Positions 31,234 through 41,172 of a stretch of 64,000 bases of DNA are shown here, in pieces. Below the pieces are notes generated by a model. The model was not told the DNA's origin, did no database searches, and saw only the letters and a list, made by a program, of their open reading frames with translations. The DNA comes from Neorhizobium galegae (lineage in GTDB: Bacteria > Pseudomonadota > Alphaproteobacteria > Rhizobiales > Rhizobiaceae). The stretch covers positions 248,001 through 312,000 of the forward strand of contig NZ_JAGIPG010000001.1 in NCBI RefSeq assembly GCF_017877055.1, written 5' to 3'. How positions within the stretch are numbered: position 1 is the stretch's first letter; every line of letters starts with the position of its first letter. The translations under genes were made by a program, and so were the position numbers.

Positions 31234-33225
31234 ATGAAATTCGAGACAACACAAGACGGTTTTTCCATTTCCCTGAACGGCCGCAGCATCCTGCGGCACA
31301 GCTCTACCTCGCCCTGCATATTCGTGGGCCAGGGGCAGGAGCGGATGGACATGTACCGCGGCAATTTCGAGGTCGAGGATTACATCGTCGAGCGCAGCGC
31401 CCTACGCCACGCGGATGTCGACGGCAACACGATCAGCCTCTCGGAGGCGCAGGGCCGGGCGCCGCGGCTGGAGCTGACGATCTCGCAAACCGCCGTGCAT
31501 TTCCGGTCGCTGGACGAGACGATCAACCGCTTCTGGATCCGCACCCATGCAGAAAATGACGAGCACGTCTGGGGTGGCGGCGAGCAGATGTCCTATTTCG
31601 ACATGCGGGGCCGCCGCTTTCCGCTGTGGACCTCTGAGCCGGGTGTCGGCCGGGACAAGACGAGCGAAATCACCTTCAAGTCCGACCTGAAGGACAAGGC
31701 GGGCGGCGACTATTACAACACCAACTATCCGCAGCCGACCTACATCTCCTCGGCGCGTTACGCATTGCATGTGGAGACGACCGCCTATTCCGTCTTCGAT
31801 TTCCGCCGCAAGACGTTTCACGAGATCGAAGTCTGGGCGGTGCCGGAGCGGATCGAGCTGTTTGACGCACCGAATTTCGTCGAACTGGTCGAGGCCCTGT
31901 CGCTGCGCTTCGGGCGGCAGCCGGAGCTGCCGGACTGGGTCTACAATGGCGCGATCATCGGCCTCAAGGACGGCGTCAATTCCTTCGAGCGGCTGGAAAA
32001 GATGCGCAATGCCGGCGTGCAGGTGTCTGGCCTCTGGTGCGAGGATTGGGTTGGCCTTCGCCAGACTTCGTTCGGCTCCCGTCTCTTCTGGGACTGGCAG
32101 GCGAACGAGGAGCGTTATCCAGACTTGCGCCGGCGGATCGCCGAACTGAACGAGGAGGGCATCCGCTTCCTCGGTTACGTCAATCCCTATCTCTGCGTCG
32201 ATGGCTCGCTCTTTCCCGAAGCGGAAGCGGCAGGTTATTTCGCCAAGGATCAGCTCGGCCGAACCGCGATCGTCGATTTCGGCGAGTTCGATTGCGGGGT
32301 CGTCGATTTTACCAATCCGGAAGCGGCCGACTGGTTTGCCGAGGAGGTCATCGGCCGTCGCATGCTCGATTTCGGGCTGACCGGCTGGATGGCCGATTTC
32401 GGCGAATACCTGCCGATCGATGTCGAGCTTGCGAACGGCATCGATGCCAAGCTGATGCACAACGCCTGGCCGACGCTCTGGGCCGAGGTCAATGCCAAGG
32501 CGATCGCCAGCCGCGGCAAGACGGGCGAGGCGTTGTTCTTCATGCGCGCCGGCTTCACCGGCGTACAGAAACATTGCCCGCTGCTCTGGGGCGGCGACCA
32601 GTCGGTGGATTTCTCCCGACATGACGGGCTGGTCACCGTGATGTGCGCTGCCCTCTCGTCGGGCCTGCTCGGCAATGCCTACCATCACTCCGATATCGGG
32701 GGATACACGAGCCTGTTCGGCAATGTCCGCACGCCGGAACTCTTGATGCGCTGGGCCGAGATGGCGGCCTTCACGCCGGTCATGCGCAGCCACGAGGGCA
32801 ACCGGCCGCGCGACAATATCCAGATCGATCAGGACCCCGAGGTGCTGGCCCATTTCGCGCGGATGACGCGGATCTATGTGCATCTGGCGCCGTATCTGAA
32901 GACGCTGTCAGCGGAGGCCGCCGCTCGGGGCCTGCCGGTGCAGCGGCCGCTCTTCCTGCATCACGAGCATGATCCGAAGACCTATGCCATTCAGGACGCC
33001 TATCTCTACGGCGCGGAACTGCTGGTGGCGCCCGTCTGGCATGCGGCGCAGGAGGTGCGGAGCGTCTATCTGCCGGAGGGGGTGACCTGGGTGCATGTGT
33101 GGAGCGGGAAAGAATATGCGGGTGGGGAAGAGGTGACGGTTGCGTCGCCGATTGGCAGCCCGCCGGTGTTTTATCGGGCGGATGCGGTTTTCGCGGAGAT
33201 GTTTGCGGCGTTGAAGGGGATGTGA
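31234..33225 (+). CDS. smoI: Sulfoquinovosidase (GH31, YihQ/SmoI family)
   Basis: The 663-residue GH31 enzyme hydrolyses sulfoquinovosyl glycosides, the head groups of plant and cyanobacterial sulfolipid. Catalytic residues are Asp388 (WMADFGEYLP, nucleophile) and Asp455 (WGGDQSVDF, acid/base). The residues that recognise the sulfonate in E. coli YihQ are all present: Arg283 and Trp286 (SRLFW) and Tyr491 (SDIGGYT). General alpha-glucosidases lack this set. There is no signal peptide, so the substrate is cleaved in the cytoplasm after import. ATG 31234 is chosen by the conserved N-terminus; the frame is open further upstream inside gntR. Confidence 0.93.
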   Translation: MKFETTQDGFSISLNGRSILRHSSTSPCIFVGQGQERMDMYRGNFEVEDYIVERSALRHADVDGNTISLSEAQGRAPRLELTISQTAVHFRSLDETINRFWIRTHAENDEHVWGGGEQMSYFDMRGRRFPLWTSEPGVGRDKTSEITFKSDLKDKAGGDYYNTNYPQPTYISSARYALHVETTAYSVFDFRRKTFHEIEVWAVPERIELFDAPNFVELVEALSLRFGRQPELPDWVYNGAIIGLKDGVNSFERLEKMRNAGVQVSGLWCEDWVGLRQTSFGSRLFWDWQANEERYPDLRRRIAELNEEGIRFLGYVNPYLCVDGSLFPEAEAAGYFAKDQLGRTAIVDFGEFDCGVVDFTNPEAADWFAEEVIGRRMLDFGLTGWMADFGEYLPIDVELANGIDAKLMHNAWPTLWAEVNAKAIASRGKTGEALFFMRAGFTGVQKHCPLLWGGDQSVDFSRHDGLVTVMCAALSSGLLGNAYHHSDIGGYTSLFGNVRTPELLMRWAEMAAFTPVMRSHEGNRPRDNIQIDQDPEVLAHFARMTRIYVHLAPYLKTLSAEAAARGLPVQRPLFLHHEHDPKTYAIQDAYLYGAELLVAPVWHAAQEVRSVYLPEGVTWVHVWSGKEYAGGEEVTVASPIGSPPVFYRADAVFAEMFAALKGM

Positions 33226-33244
33226 GGCGGTGCAGCGTCTCTAT

Positions 33245-33414
33245 CTCTCCCCCTTGCGGGAGAGAAAGCAATTTCAACATCTTAGCTTCAGCTAGGGGTT
33301 AGAAATCGCAAGTGAGGGGATGTTTCTGGCAAGACAGCCCCCTCACCAACAAAATCTATGACTTAGCTGAAGCTAAGGTCATGATTTTGTAACCTCTCCC
33401 GCCACGGGAGAGGT
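33245..33414. repeat. Palindromic intergenic repeat element
   Basis: The 230-base gap between the convergent sulfoquinovosidase and ThuA genes is filled by nested palindromes. CTCTCCC/GGGAGAG (33245-33264) and ACCTCTCCC/GGGAGAGGT (33392-33414) are the outer hairpins. GTGAGGGG (33312-33319) pairs with CCCCTCAC (33339-33346). A long imperfect palindrome, CAAAATC-ATGAC-TTAGCT and its complement, spans 33350-33389. The outer hairpins share the CTCTCCC-GGGAGAG core. This layout is typical of dispersed non-coding rhizobial intergenic repeats; it may also end transcription from both sides. Confidence 0.7.
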
Positions 33415-33455
33415 AACCCGCGGTGGCGCCGCGAGCTCGAAGCCTCAGCTCCGCC

Positions 33456-34097
<642 letters not shown>

Positions 34098-34115
34098 TTT
34101 GTTCGTCCTCCAGAA

Positions 34116-35219
34116 TTATTTCGCCAGCCGGCCGTCAACGAGCGATTCCGACAGCGGAGCGGGCCGCTCCGTCGCCGTGGTAATCTTGATCGTGCGCCCT
34201 TCGGCGGACGCTGTGTGGAAGGCTTCCATGACCTCCAGCACATGCAGCGCCAGATCGCCGTTGGCCCGATGCGGTCGGTTGGAACGGATCGCGTAAGCGA
34301 GGTCCGCGACGCCGATCGAGCGATAGTTGCCGTCCGCATAGGGCAAGGTGGTGGGCTGGTCCTCGAATTGGCCACCCTTCTTCAGATAGCCGACAGGTCC
34401 CTCGAAACGGTTCGGGTCCGGCACGATCAGCGTGCCTTCCGTGCCGTAGACTTCGAGCGGCACATGCTTGTGGCCGGCGACGTCGAAGCTCATACCGATC
34501 TGCACCACCGCGCCGTTGGCAAAGGCCATGACCCCCGCCACATGGGTTGGAACATGCACCGGAATACGCTCGCCATTGCGCGGTTCGCTCGTGATGAGGC
34601 GCTCTTTGCGGGGGGTGATCGCAAAACCCGCCACCTGCGAGACGGGACCGAGCAGGTTGACGAGATCTGTGATGTAATAGGGGCCCATATCGAGCATCGG
34701 GCCGCCGCCGACTTCGTAATAGAAGGCCGGGTTCGGGTGCCAGCGCTCGTGGCCGGGGCACATGAAGGTCGCGGTGCCGCCGACCGGAATGCCGATGACG
34801 CCCTGGTCGATCAGTTCGCGGGCGGTCTGGTGGCCGCCGCCGAGGAAGGTATCAGGGGCAGCGCCGATGCGCAGGCCCTTGGCTTTGGCGGCTTCCGCCA
34901 GTTTTTTCCCTTCCGCGAAATTAATCCCGAGAGGTTTTTCCGAATAGGTGTGCTTGCCGGCATCGAGCGCTTGGAGGCCGACGGCGACATGGGCCTTGGG
35001 GATCGTCAGGTTGACGATGATCTCGACCTTCGGATCGGCCAGTAGTTCATCGACGGTGCGGGCCTTTAGATTGAATTCGGAGGCTTTCGCCTCAGCCAGG
35101 TCGCGGTTGAGATCCGCCACTCCGCGGATATCGAGGATCGGAAAGGCCGAGGTCATCGCCTTCAGATAGGCGCCCGAAATATTGCCGCATCCGATGATGC
35201 CGATACCGACTTTATCCAT
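34116..35219 (-). CDS. Gfo/Idh/MocA-family sugar dehydrogenase
   Basis: The 367-residue NAD(P)-dependent oxidoreductase has the Rossmann start GIGIIGCGNISGAYL (5-19), the EKPL motif (TYSEKPLGI, about 92-100) with the conserved Lys, and the GGGPMLDMGPYYITD region near 175-190 where Asp and Tyr take part in catalysis. Members oxidise or epimerise sugars, often at C3. GGGAGGG precedes ATG 35219. It sits in a ROK-dehydrogenase-ThuA operon divergent from a sugar importer, so it probably acts on the imported sugar. Confidence 0.85.
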   Translation of the reverse strand: MDKVGIGIIGCGNISGAYLKAMTSAFPILDIRGVADLNRDLAEAKASEFNLKARTVDELLADPKVEIIVNLTIPKAHVAVGLQALDAGKHTYSEKPLGINFAEGKKLAEAAKAKGLRIGAAPDTFLGGGHQTARELIDQGVIGIPVGGTATFMCPGHERWHPNPAFYYEVGGGPMLDMGPYYITDLVNLLGPVSQVAGFAITPRKERLITSEPRNGERIPVHVPTHVAGVMAFANGAVVQIGMSFDVAGHKHVPLEVYGTEGTLIVPDPNRFEGPVGYLKKGGQFEDQPTTLPYADGNYRSIGVADLAYAIRSNRPHRANGDLALHVLEVMEAFHTASAEGRTIKITTATERPAPLSESLVDGRLAK

Positions 35220-35267
35220 TATTTCCCTCCCGATAAATGCTGATGCTTCCTGGTCCCTTGGGGCGCG

Positions 35268-36467
35268 TCAGAGCGCTGGCCCGGTGGTGCTCCAGGGCGA
35301 TTCATAAAGTTCGTAAAGTGCGACGGCAGCTGCCCCCTGCGCCCAGAAATCGTCGGTCGAATCGTCGAAGACGAGTTCGCTGACGCCCCTCAGCGACGGC
35401 GGAATGGCGAGCGCATAGGCATCGCGCAGGCTGTTCAGGAACGGTTCGCCCAATGCCAGCGACGAGCCGACCAGGATGACGCGCGGCGGCGCGAAAAGCG
35501 TGACGATGTTGGCGATGGTCAGCCCCACGGCCTCGCCGGCGCGGACGGCCGCGCCGATCAGCCGGTCGTCGTCGGCCTGGATCAGCGCCTGAACATGGGT
35601 CATGCCGCGACCGAGCCTTACTGCTTCGGCAAAACGGCCGTCCGTCTGCTGCTCGCCGAGGATGGCGCTTTCGCCGGCCTGGCTCGAAAGCCGCACGATG
35701 CCTTGCGGTCCGGTGCCGAGCACGAGGTCGCCGAGATTGTGGCTGAGGCCGCCGGCGCCGCGGAAAAGCCGGTTGCCATGCAGCACGCCGAGGCCGAGCG
35801 TCTGTTCGAGCGAGATCAGGACCATATCCTGCAGATCGCGGGCCTTGCCGAACCAGTGATGGCCGAGCGTGATGGCATGGGCATCGCTCTCGACGATCGT
35901 CGGAGTCGATAGGCGCGCCGACATTTCCGCAGCAAAATCGATGTTGATCTCGCGGAAGATCGGGCTTGAGCGGATATGTCCGGTGCGGTGTTCGATGACG
36001 CCGGGAAGGCCAAGGCAGACGCTGTCGACATCCTCCAGCGACAGGCCGGCATCGACGACGCAGCGGCGTACGCCGTCCTCGACGAGGTCGGCGATGACGG
36101 CGATCGGCTGGCGGTCGATACGGATCGGCAAAGTGAGCGTGGAGAGCACGTCGCCCCGGAAATTGGTGACCACGAAGACCATGCGGCTTGCGGCGATCTT
36201 GGCGCCGACGACGCGGGCGGCATCCGGATTGACTTCCAGCATGACGCGCGGCCGGCCGCGCACCGCCTCGTTGCGGATATCGCCCTCGTGGCGGGTCAGG
36301 ATCAGTCCGTCGTCGAGCAGCGAACCGGTAATGGCGGAAACGGTGGTGGTCGAGAGTTCGGTGCGCTCGGAAATTTCGACGCGGGAAATAGGGCCGCGCC
36401 GCCGGATCGTATCAAGCACATTCAGGCGGTTGATGGCGCGCAACAATTCGGGATCGGCGGTCTTCAT
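35268..36467 (-). CDS. ROK-family transcriptional repressor
   Basis: The 399-residue protein has an N-terminal winged helix (about 8-70: LNVLDTIRRRGPISRVEIS, LSTTTVSAITGSLL) and a sugar-kinase-like ROK domain (about 85-395), as in NagC/XylR-type repressors. The kinase-like DxGxT phosphate loop is absent, as usual for ROK regulators. ATG 36467 is chosen from domain start; the frame is open 51 codons further upstream without conservation. Two similar 25-bp palindromes in the divergent promoter region are the likely binding sites. Confidence 0.88.
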   Translation of the reverse strand: MKTADPELLRAINRLNVLDTIRRRGPISRVEISERTELSTTTVSAITGSLLDDGLILTRHEGDIRNEAVRGRPRVMLEVNPDAARVVGAKIAASRMVFVVTNFRGDVLSTLTLPIRIDRQPIAVIADLVEDGVRRCVVDAGLSLEDVDSVCLGLPGVIEHRTGHIRSSPIFREINIDFAAEMSARLSTPTIVESDAHAITLGHHWFGKARDLQDMVLISLEQTLGLGVLHGNRLFRGAGGLSHNLGDLVLGTGPQGIVRLSSQAGESAILGEQQTDGRFAEAVRLGRGMTHVQALIQADDDRLIGAAVRAGEAVGLTIANIVTLFAPPRVILVGSSLALGEPFLNSLRDAYALAIPPSLRGVSELVFDDSTDDFWAQGAAAVALYELYESPWSTTGPAL

Positions 36468-36503
36468 CTTCTGCGCACTCGTCGGCTTCTGCACCGAACT
36501 GCT

Positions 36504-36528
36504 ATTTAATTCGAGGTGCAAATTAAAT
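36504..36528. promoter_or_regulatory. ROK operator candidate 1
   Basis: ATTTAATTCG-AGGTG-CAAATTAAAT is an inverted repeat with 9 of 10 positions symmetrical. It lies 37 bases upstream of the ROK gene start, in place for autoregulation. Its left half is identical to that of the second site at 36653. Confidence 0.7.
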
Positions 36529-36625
36529 CCGCTTTGTTCTAGAGCCGATTTTGTGCTGCATGCAATAGATAAAAGCAGCAATTGGCGCAAATTTCGCCAA
36601 AATCTTGCAACGGCGCGCAAGGCTA

Positions 36626-36654
36626 TTGACAGATGCGTTAGGCTTGCCGATTAT
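36626..36654 (+). promoter_or_regulatory. Sigma-70-type promoter of the sugar ABC operon
   Basis: TTGACA (36626-36631) and GATTAT (36649-36654) are 17 bases apart and lie about 45 bases upstream of the binding-protein start. The second ROK site begins inside the -10 box, so repressor binding would block this promoter. Confidence 0.6.
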
Positions 36655-36677
36655 TTAATTCGGATACAGGAATAAAG
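36653..36677. promoter_or_regulatory. ROK operator candidate 2
   Basis: ATTTAATTCG-GATAC-AGGAATAAAG shares its full left half and 10-5-10 layout with the site at 36504. The right half is more degenerate. It overlaps the -10 box and ends 3 bases before the ribosome site of the binding-protein gene. Confidence 0.62.
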
Positions 36678-36697
36678 CTTTGGGAGGAGCGCCTTCA

Positions 36698-37993
36698 ATG
36701 TCCAACAGATATCACAGGATGCGTTTGATTTCCGCGACCGCCGTTGCGCTCGCGGGTGGCCTGTTTACGGCCGGCGCTGCTGCGGCGGACAGCATCATTC
36801 GCTGGATGCATGTCGAGCAGGTGCCGGGAAACGTAGCGGTCTGGAACCAGATCGCCAGGGATTACGAGGCCAAGCATCCCGGCGTCAAAGTCGAGCTGCA
36901 ATTCCTGGAAAACCAGGCCTTCAAGGCCAAACTGCCGACACTTCTGCAGTCGAACGATGCGCCGAGCATCTTCTATACGTGGGGTGGCGGCGTCCTGAAG
37001 GCGCAGTCGGAGACCGGCACGTTGCGGCCGATCAATGCGGCGATCGACGCGAATGGAGGGGAATGGCGCAAGTCCGTCAACGCCTCCGCCGTCGATGGCC
37101 TGACCTTCGACGGCAAGGTCTGGGCTTCGCCCGTCAGGACCGGCCTCGTTTCCTTCTATTACAACAAGGAATTGTTCAAGAAGGCGGGCGTCGATGCCTC
37201 CAAGATCGCGACCTGGGACGACTTCCTCGGTGCCGTCAAGGCGCTGAAGCAGGCAGGGATTACACCGATCGCCGGCGGCGGGCGGGACAAATGGCCTCTG
37301 CATTTCTACTGGAGCTATCTCTCGATGCGTGAAGCCGGGCAAAAGGGCTTTGCCGATGCCAAGGCCGGCAAGAACGACGGCTTCGCCGGCAAGCCTTTCG
37401 TCAAGGCTGGCGAGCGCATGGCCGAGCTCGGCAAGCTTGAGCCGTTCCAGAATGGCTATCTGGGTGCGACCTGGAACGATGCACTTGCCACGTTCGGTGA
37501 TGGCCGTGCCGCGCTCATCCTGAGCTTCGAGAATACGCCCGCGACCCAGGCGTCGAATTCGACGAGCCGCAAAGGCCTGCCCGACGACAATATCGGTCGC
37601 TTCCCGTTCCCCGTCGTCAGCGGTGGGGCCGGGGTTACCACCGACAGCTTCGGCGGTCTCAACGGATGGGCGGTCACCAAGAACGCGCCGCCTGAAACCG
37701 AGGACTTCCTCCGCTACATGGCGAGCGTCGACGTGCAGAAGGTGCTCGCCAGGGATACGCAGATCATGCCGGTCGCCAAGGGTGCGAGCGAAGCGATCTC
37801 CAAGCCGCTGCTGAAGGAAGTTGCGGAGGCTCTTGGCAAGGAAACCTGGCACCAGAACTTCCTCGACCAGGATCTCGGTCCCAATGTCGGTGCGATCGTC
37901 AACGACATCAGCGTCGAAGTGGTCTCCGGCGGCATGAAGCCGGCGGCTGCGGCCCAGCAGATCGAGGATGCCTATTCTCTGGAGCGCAAGTAA
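36698..37993 (+). CDS. Sugar ABC transporter substrate-binding protein
   Basis: The 431-residue periplasmic protein of the MalE/UgpB-like family (cluster 1) has a signal peptide ending near residue 30 (TAGAAA-ADS). Mature motifs include IIRWMHVEQ, YTWGGGVLKAQ and SFYYNKELFKKAGV, typical of sugar binders. ATG 36698 follows GGGAGGAG. It heads an importer operon with two permeases and an ATPase. A sulfoquinovose or sulfoquinovosyl-glycerol ligand (SmoF role) is possible from the neighbourhood, but the ThuA/dehydrogenase operon points equally to an ordinary glycoside. Confidence 0.85.
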   Translation: MSNRYHRMRLISATAVALAGGLFTAGAAAADSIIRWMHVEQVPGNVAVWNQIARDYEAKHPGVKVELQFLENQAFKAKLPTLLQSNDAPSIFYTWGGGVLKAQSETGTLRPINAAIDANGGEWRKSVNASAVDGLTFDGKVWASPVRTGLVSFYYNKELFKKAGVDASKIATWDDFLGAVKALKQAGITPIAGGGRDKWPLHFYWSYLSMREAGQKGFADAKAGKNDGFAGKPFVKAGERMAELGKLEPFQNGYLGATWNDALATFGDGRAALILSFENTPATQASNSTSRKGLPDDNIGRFPFPVVSGGAGVTTDSFGGLNGWAVTKNAPPETEDFLRYMASVDVQKVLARDTQIMPVAKGASEAISKPLLKEVAEALGKETWHQNFLDQDLGPNVGAIVNDISVEVVSGGMKPAAAAQQIEDAYSLERK

Positions 37994-38088
37994 GCGCAGT
38001 GCCGGCGCGCCTGAGGTCATGACCCCGGGAGCGTCGGTTCCTGTTTTCGCCTGACGCCGTTTTGCAGCCCGAAAGGCTCGAAAAATCG

Positions 38089-39030
38089 ATGAGCGATACG
38101 CTGATGTCTGCCAACGCAGTGCCTGCCGGGAACCCAATTGCGGTATCGCGGCACCGCAAGCGGTCCATGGCCAATAGCAAGTGGCCGGTGCTGATCCTGT
38201 TCCTGCCGCCGGCGCTTCTTCTGTTCACGGTGCTGGTCATTCTGCCCATGGGCGAGGCCGCCTGGTATTCCTTCTACAACTGGAACGGCTATGGCAGTCC
38301 GACGCAGTGGGTCGGCTGGCGCAACTACCAGCTCATTTTCCGCAATAGCGCCTTCACGCAGGCACTGATCAACAACGGCCTGATCGTGCTCGCCTCGCTC
38401 TGCGTGCAGGTGCCGCTGGCGCTCTGGCTGGCGACGATGATTTCCAGCCGGATCAAGGGTGCGCTGTTCTTCCGGCTGATCTTCTTCCTGCCCTACGTGC
38501 TCGCGGACGTTGCGGCCGGCATGATCTGGCGTTTCGTTTATGACGGGGATTTCGGTCTCGTCGCCGGTATCTCGCAGATGCTCGGTGTCGAGGCGCCCTT
38601 CTGGCTGGCCGACCGGGACGCGGCGATGTACGCGATATTGGGCGTCGTCGTCTGGAAGTATTTCGGCTTTCACATGATGCTCTTCATCGCCGGCCTGCAG
38701 GCGATCGACAAGAGCGTGCTGGAGGCGGCCGACATCGACGGCGCGACCGGTTTCCAGAAGTTCCGGCTTGTGACATTGCCGCTGCTCGGTTCCACCGTGC
38801 GCCTCTCCGTCTTCTTTGCGGTCGTCGGTTCGCTGCAGCTCTTCGACATGATCATGCCGCTCACAGGCGGCGGGCCGTCGAACTCGACGCAGACGATGGT
38901 GACGTTCCTGTACAATTTCGGGGTGACCCGCATGCAGGTCGGGTTCGGCAGCGCCGTCGGCGTGGTGCTGTTCGTGATCTGCGTGACGCTCGCCTTCAGC
39001 TACAAGCGGGTATTCATGCGCAATGACTGA
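38089..39030 (+). CDS. Sugar ABC transporter permease 1
   Basis: The 313-residue permease (MalF/UgpA type) has six helices after a cytoplasmic N-terminal stretch of about 30 residues. The EAA loop AADIDGATGFQKFRLVTLPLL (from about 217) contacts the ATPase. ATG 38089 is chosen after GAAAGG; ATG 38104 is an alternative. It starts 95 bases after the binding-protein gene, a gap that includes GGTCATGACC but no strong terminator. Confidence 0.88.
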   Translation: MSDTLMSANAVPAGNPIAVSRHRKRSMANSKWPVLILFLPPALLLFTVLVILPMGEAAWYSFYNWNGYGSPTQWVGWRNYQLIFRNSAFTQALINNGLIVLASLCVQVPLALWLATMISSRIKGALFFRLIFFLPYVLADVAAGMIWRFVYDGDFGLVAGISQMLGVEAPFWLADRDAAMYAILGVVVWKYFGFHMMLFIAGLQAIDKSVLEAADIDGATGFQKFRLVTLPLLGSTVRLSVFFAVVGSLQLFDMIMPLTGGGPSNSTQTMVTFLYNFGVTRMQVGFGSAVGVVLFVICVTLAFSYKRVFMRND

Positions 39031-39907
39031 GATTTCGACAGCACCGCCCATCGATGCCGCCAGCGCCCCGACCTCCGGCCAGCGCATCCGCGCCGGCACG
39101 CAGGTCTACATGTACGTGTCGCTGATCATCGTGGCGGCCATCGTGGTCGTGCCGCTCATCAGCACCGCGCTCGGCGGCTTCAAGACGCTGGGCGAACTGC
39201 GCGGCAATCCTTTCGGCCTGCCGACGGAATGGCAGTGGTCGAACTACACGGACATCATCGTCAGCAAACGCTACTGGCTGCAGATGAGCAATTCGCTGAT
39301 CATCGCGTTGCTGACGGTGTTCCTGACGCTGACGTTCGGCGCCATGGCGGCCTTCTGTTTTGCGCATATCCGCTTCTTCGGCTCCAGTCATCTGGTCAAC
39401 TATTTCCTGATCGGACTGATGTTTCCGGCAGCGACCGCGATCCTGCCGCTCTATATCCGCATCCGCGATCTGGGGCTCATCGATACATACTGGGGGGTGG
39501 TGCTGCCGCAGGTCGCGTTCGGCATGGGCATGAGCATCATGCTGTTCCGCAACTATTTCCGCAATTTGCCGTCCGAACTCTTCGACGCGGCCTTCGTGGA
39601 CGGCTGCGGCTACATGCGGTTCTTCTGGCATATCACGCTGCCGCTGTCGCGGCCGATCATCGCCACCGTCGGCATCATCTCCTTCGTCGGCAGCTGGAAC
39701 AGCTATATCGTGCCGCTGATCATGCTGAATTCCGAGAGCCGCTATCCATGGCCGCTTGGCATCATGATCTACCGGGGCGAATTCAGCACCGAATGGCAGC
39801 TGGTGCTGGCCTTCATCACGCTCACCATCCTGCCCACCATCATCGCCTTCTTCCTGGCCCAGAAGCACATCATCGCCGGTCTGACCGCCGGTGCGGTGAA
39901 GTCCTGA
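39023..39907 (+). CDS. Sugar ABC transporter permease 2
   Basis: The 294-residue permease (MalG/UgpE type) overlaps the previous gene by 8 bases. It has six helices and the EAA loop [21 protein letters not shown] (from about 190). It pairs with permease 1 to form the membrane channel. Confidence 0.9.
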   Translation: MTEISTAPPIDAASAPTSGQRIRAGTQVYMYVSLIIVAAIVVVPLISTALGGFKTLGELRGNPFGLPTEWQWSNYTDIIVSKRYWLQMSNSLIIALLTVFLTLTFGAMAAFCFAHIRFFGSSHLVNYFLIGLMFPAATAILPLYIRIRDLGLIDTYWGVVLPQVAFGMGMSIMLFRNYFRNLPSELFDAAFVDGCGYMRFFWHITLPLSRPIIATVGIISFVGSWNSYIVPLIMLNSESRYPWPLGIMIYRGEFSTEWQLVLAFITLTILPTIIAFFLAQKHIIAGLTAGAVKS

Positions 39908-39929
39908 GCCCCGACCCGGAGTAATTCGC

Positions 39930-41000
39930 ATGGCATCCGTCGAACTCAGACAAGTCCGCAAGGCCTATGGCGCACTCCCGGTCATCCACGGCGTGTCGCT
40001 GGCGATCGAAGACGGCGAGTTCGTCGCGCTGGTCGGGCCTTCCGGCTGCGGAAAATCAACGCTGCTGCGCATGATTGCCGGGCTTGAGGAAATCACCGGC
40101 GGGGACGTCGTCATCGACAATGCTGTCGTCAACGAGCTTACGCCGCGAGAACGCAACATCGCCATGGTGTTCCAGTCCTATGCGCTTTATCCGCACATGA
40201 CGGTCGCCGAGAACATGGGCTTCAACCTGCGCCTTTCCGGCACCCCGAAGCCGGTGATTGCCGAACGCGTCGCCGAAGCCGCCCGCATGCTCGACCTGAT
40301 GCCGCTTCTCGACCGCAAGCCGGCGCAGCTTTCCGGCGGTCAGCGCCAGCGCGTCGCCATGGGCCGGGCGATCGTCCGCAACCCGGCCGTCTTCCTGTTC
40401 GATGAGCCGCTCTCCAATCTCGACGCCAAGCTGCGCGTGCAGATGCGCGCCGAGATCAAGCAGCTGCACCAGAAGGTCGGGACGACGTCGATCTACGTTA
40501 CCCACGACCAGATCGAGGCGATGACGCTTGCCGACCGGATCGTTGTCCTCAACCAGGGAAAGGTGGAGCAGGAAGGCACTCCGATGGAACTGTACAAGAA
40601 GCCGGCCAATCTCTTCGTCGCCGCCTTCATCGGTTCTCCGGCGATGAACCTTCTCGACGGCACCGTGGACGGCGATGGCGGCGAACCCTCCGCGCGGCTT
40701 GGCGACGGAACCGCGATCCGCATAGCGCCGGACCGCAAGGTGAAACGCGGCCAGGCGATCAAGGTCGGCTTGCGTCCGGAGCATCTAAGCCCCGGCGTGG
40801 GTGGAACGGCGCTTGCCGGCCAGACCCTGCTGGTCGAGCCGACCGGCGCGCAGACCCACATCATCTTCGACCTTGCCGGCCACCCGGTGGTCGCGATCGT
40901 CGATGGCGAATATCCGGCCCGTTACGGCGCACGGTTCGAAGCTAACATTCCGGCCGAGCAGGTGCATGTCTTCGACCGCGAAACGGGAGTGGCCCTCTAG
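39930..41000 (+). CDS. Sugar ABC transporter ATPase (UgpC/MsmK family)
   Basis: The 356-residue ATPase has Walker [10 protein letters not shown] (36-44), the signature [15 protein letters not shown], Walker [10 protein letters not shown], and a C-terminal OB-fold/TOBE region (about 240-356) typical of MalK/UgpC proteins that serve sugar importers. It lies 22 bases after permease 2. A gap of 172 bases without a clear terminator separates it from the phosphodiesterase gene. Confidence 0.92.
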   Translation: MASVELRQVRKAYGALPVIHGVSLAIEDGEFVALVGPSGCGKSTLLRMIAGLEEITGGDVVIDNAVVNELTPRERNIAMVFQSYALYPHMTVAENMGFNLRLSGTPKPVIAERVAEAARMLDLMPLLDRKPAQLSGGQRQRVAMGRAIVRNPAVFLFDEPLSNLDAKLRVQMRAEIKQLHQKVGTTSIYVTHDQIEAMTLADRIVVLNQGKVEQEGTPMELYKKPANLFVAAFIGSPAMNLLDGTVDGDGGEPSARLGDGTAIRIAPDRKVKRGQAIKVGLRPEHLSPGVGGTALAGQTLLVEPTGAQTHIIFDLAGHPVVAIVDGEYPARYGARFEANIPAEQVHVFDRETGVAL

Positions 41001-41172
41001 TCCGGCCTTTGCCGCACGTGTCGGCTCGTCTGCCTTTCTGATGGGCCGTTGGTGCGGCTTTGCCGGCAGATGCGATAATTCGAAGATGTCACGCTGTTGA
41101 AATGTCGGCGACCTAGAACCCGGCAACGCAGGCGATTTGCGATTCCCGCACCCGCAGAAAAGGTCAAGGACA

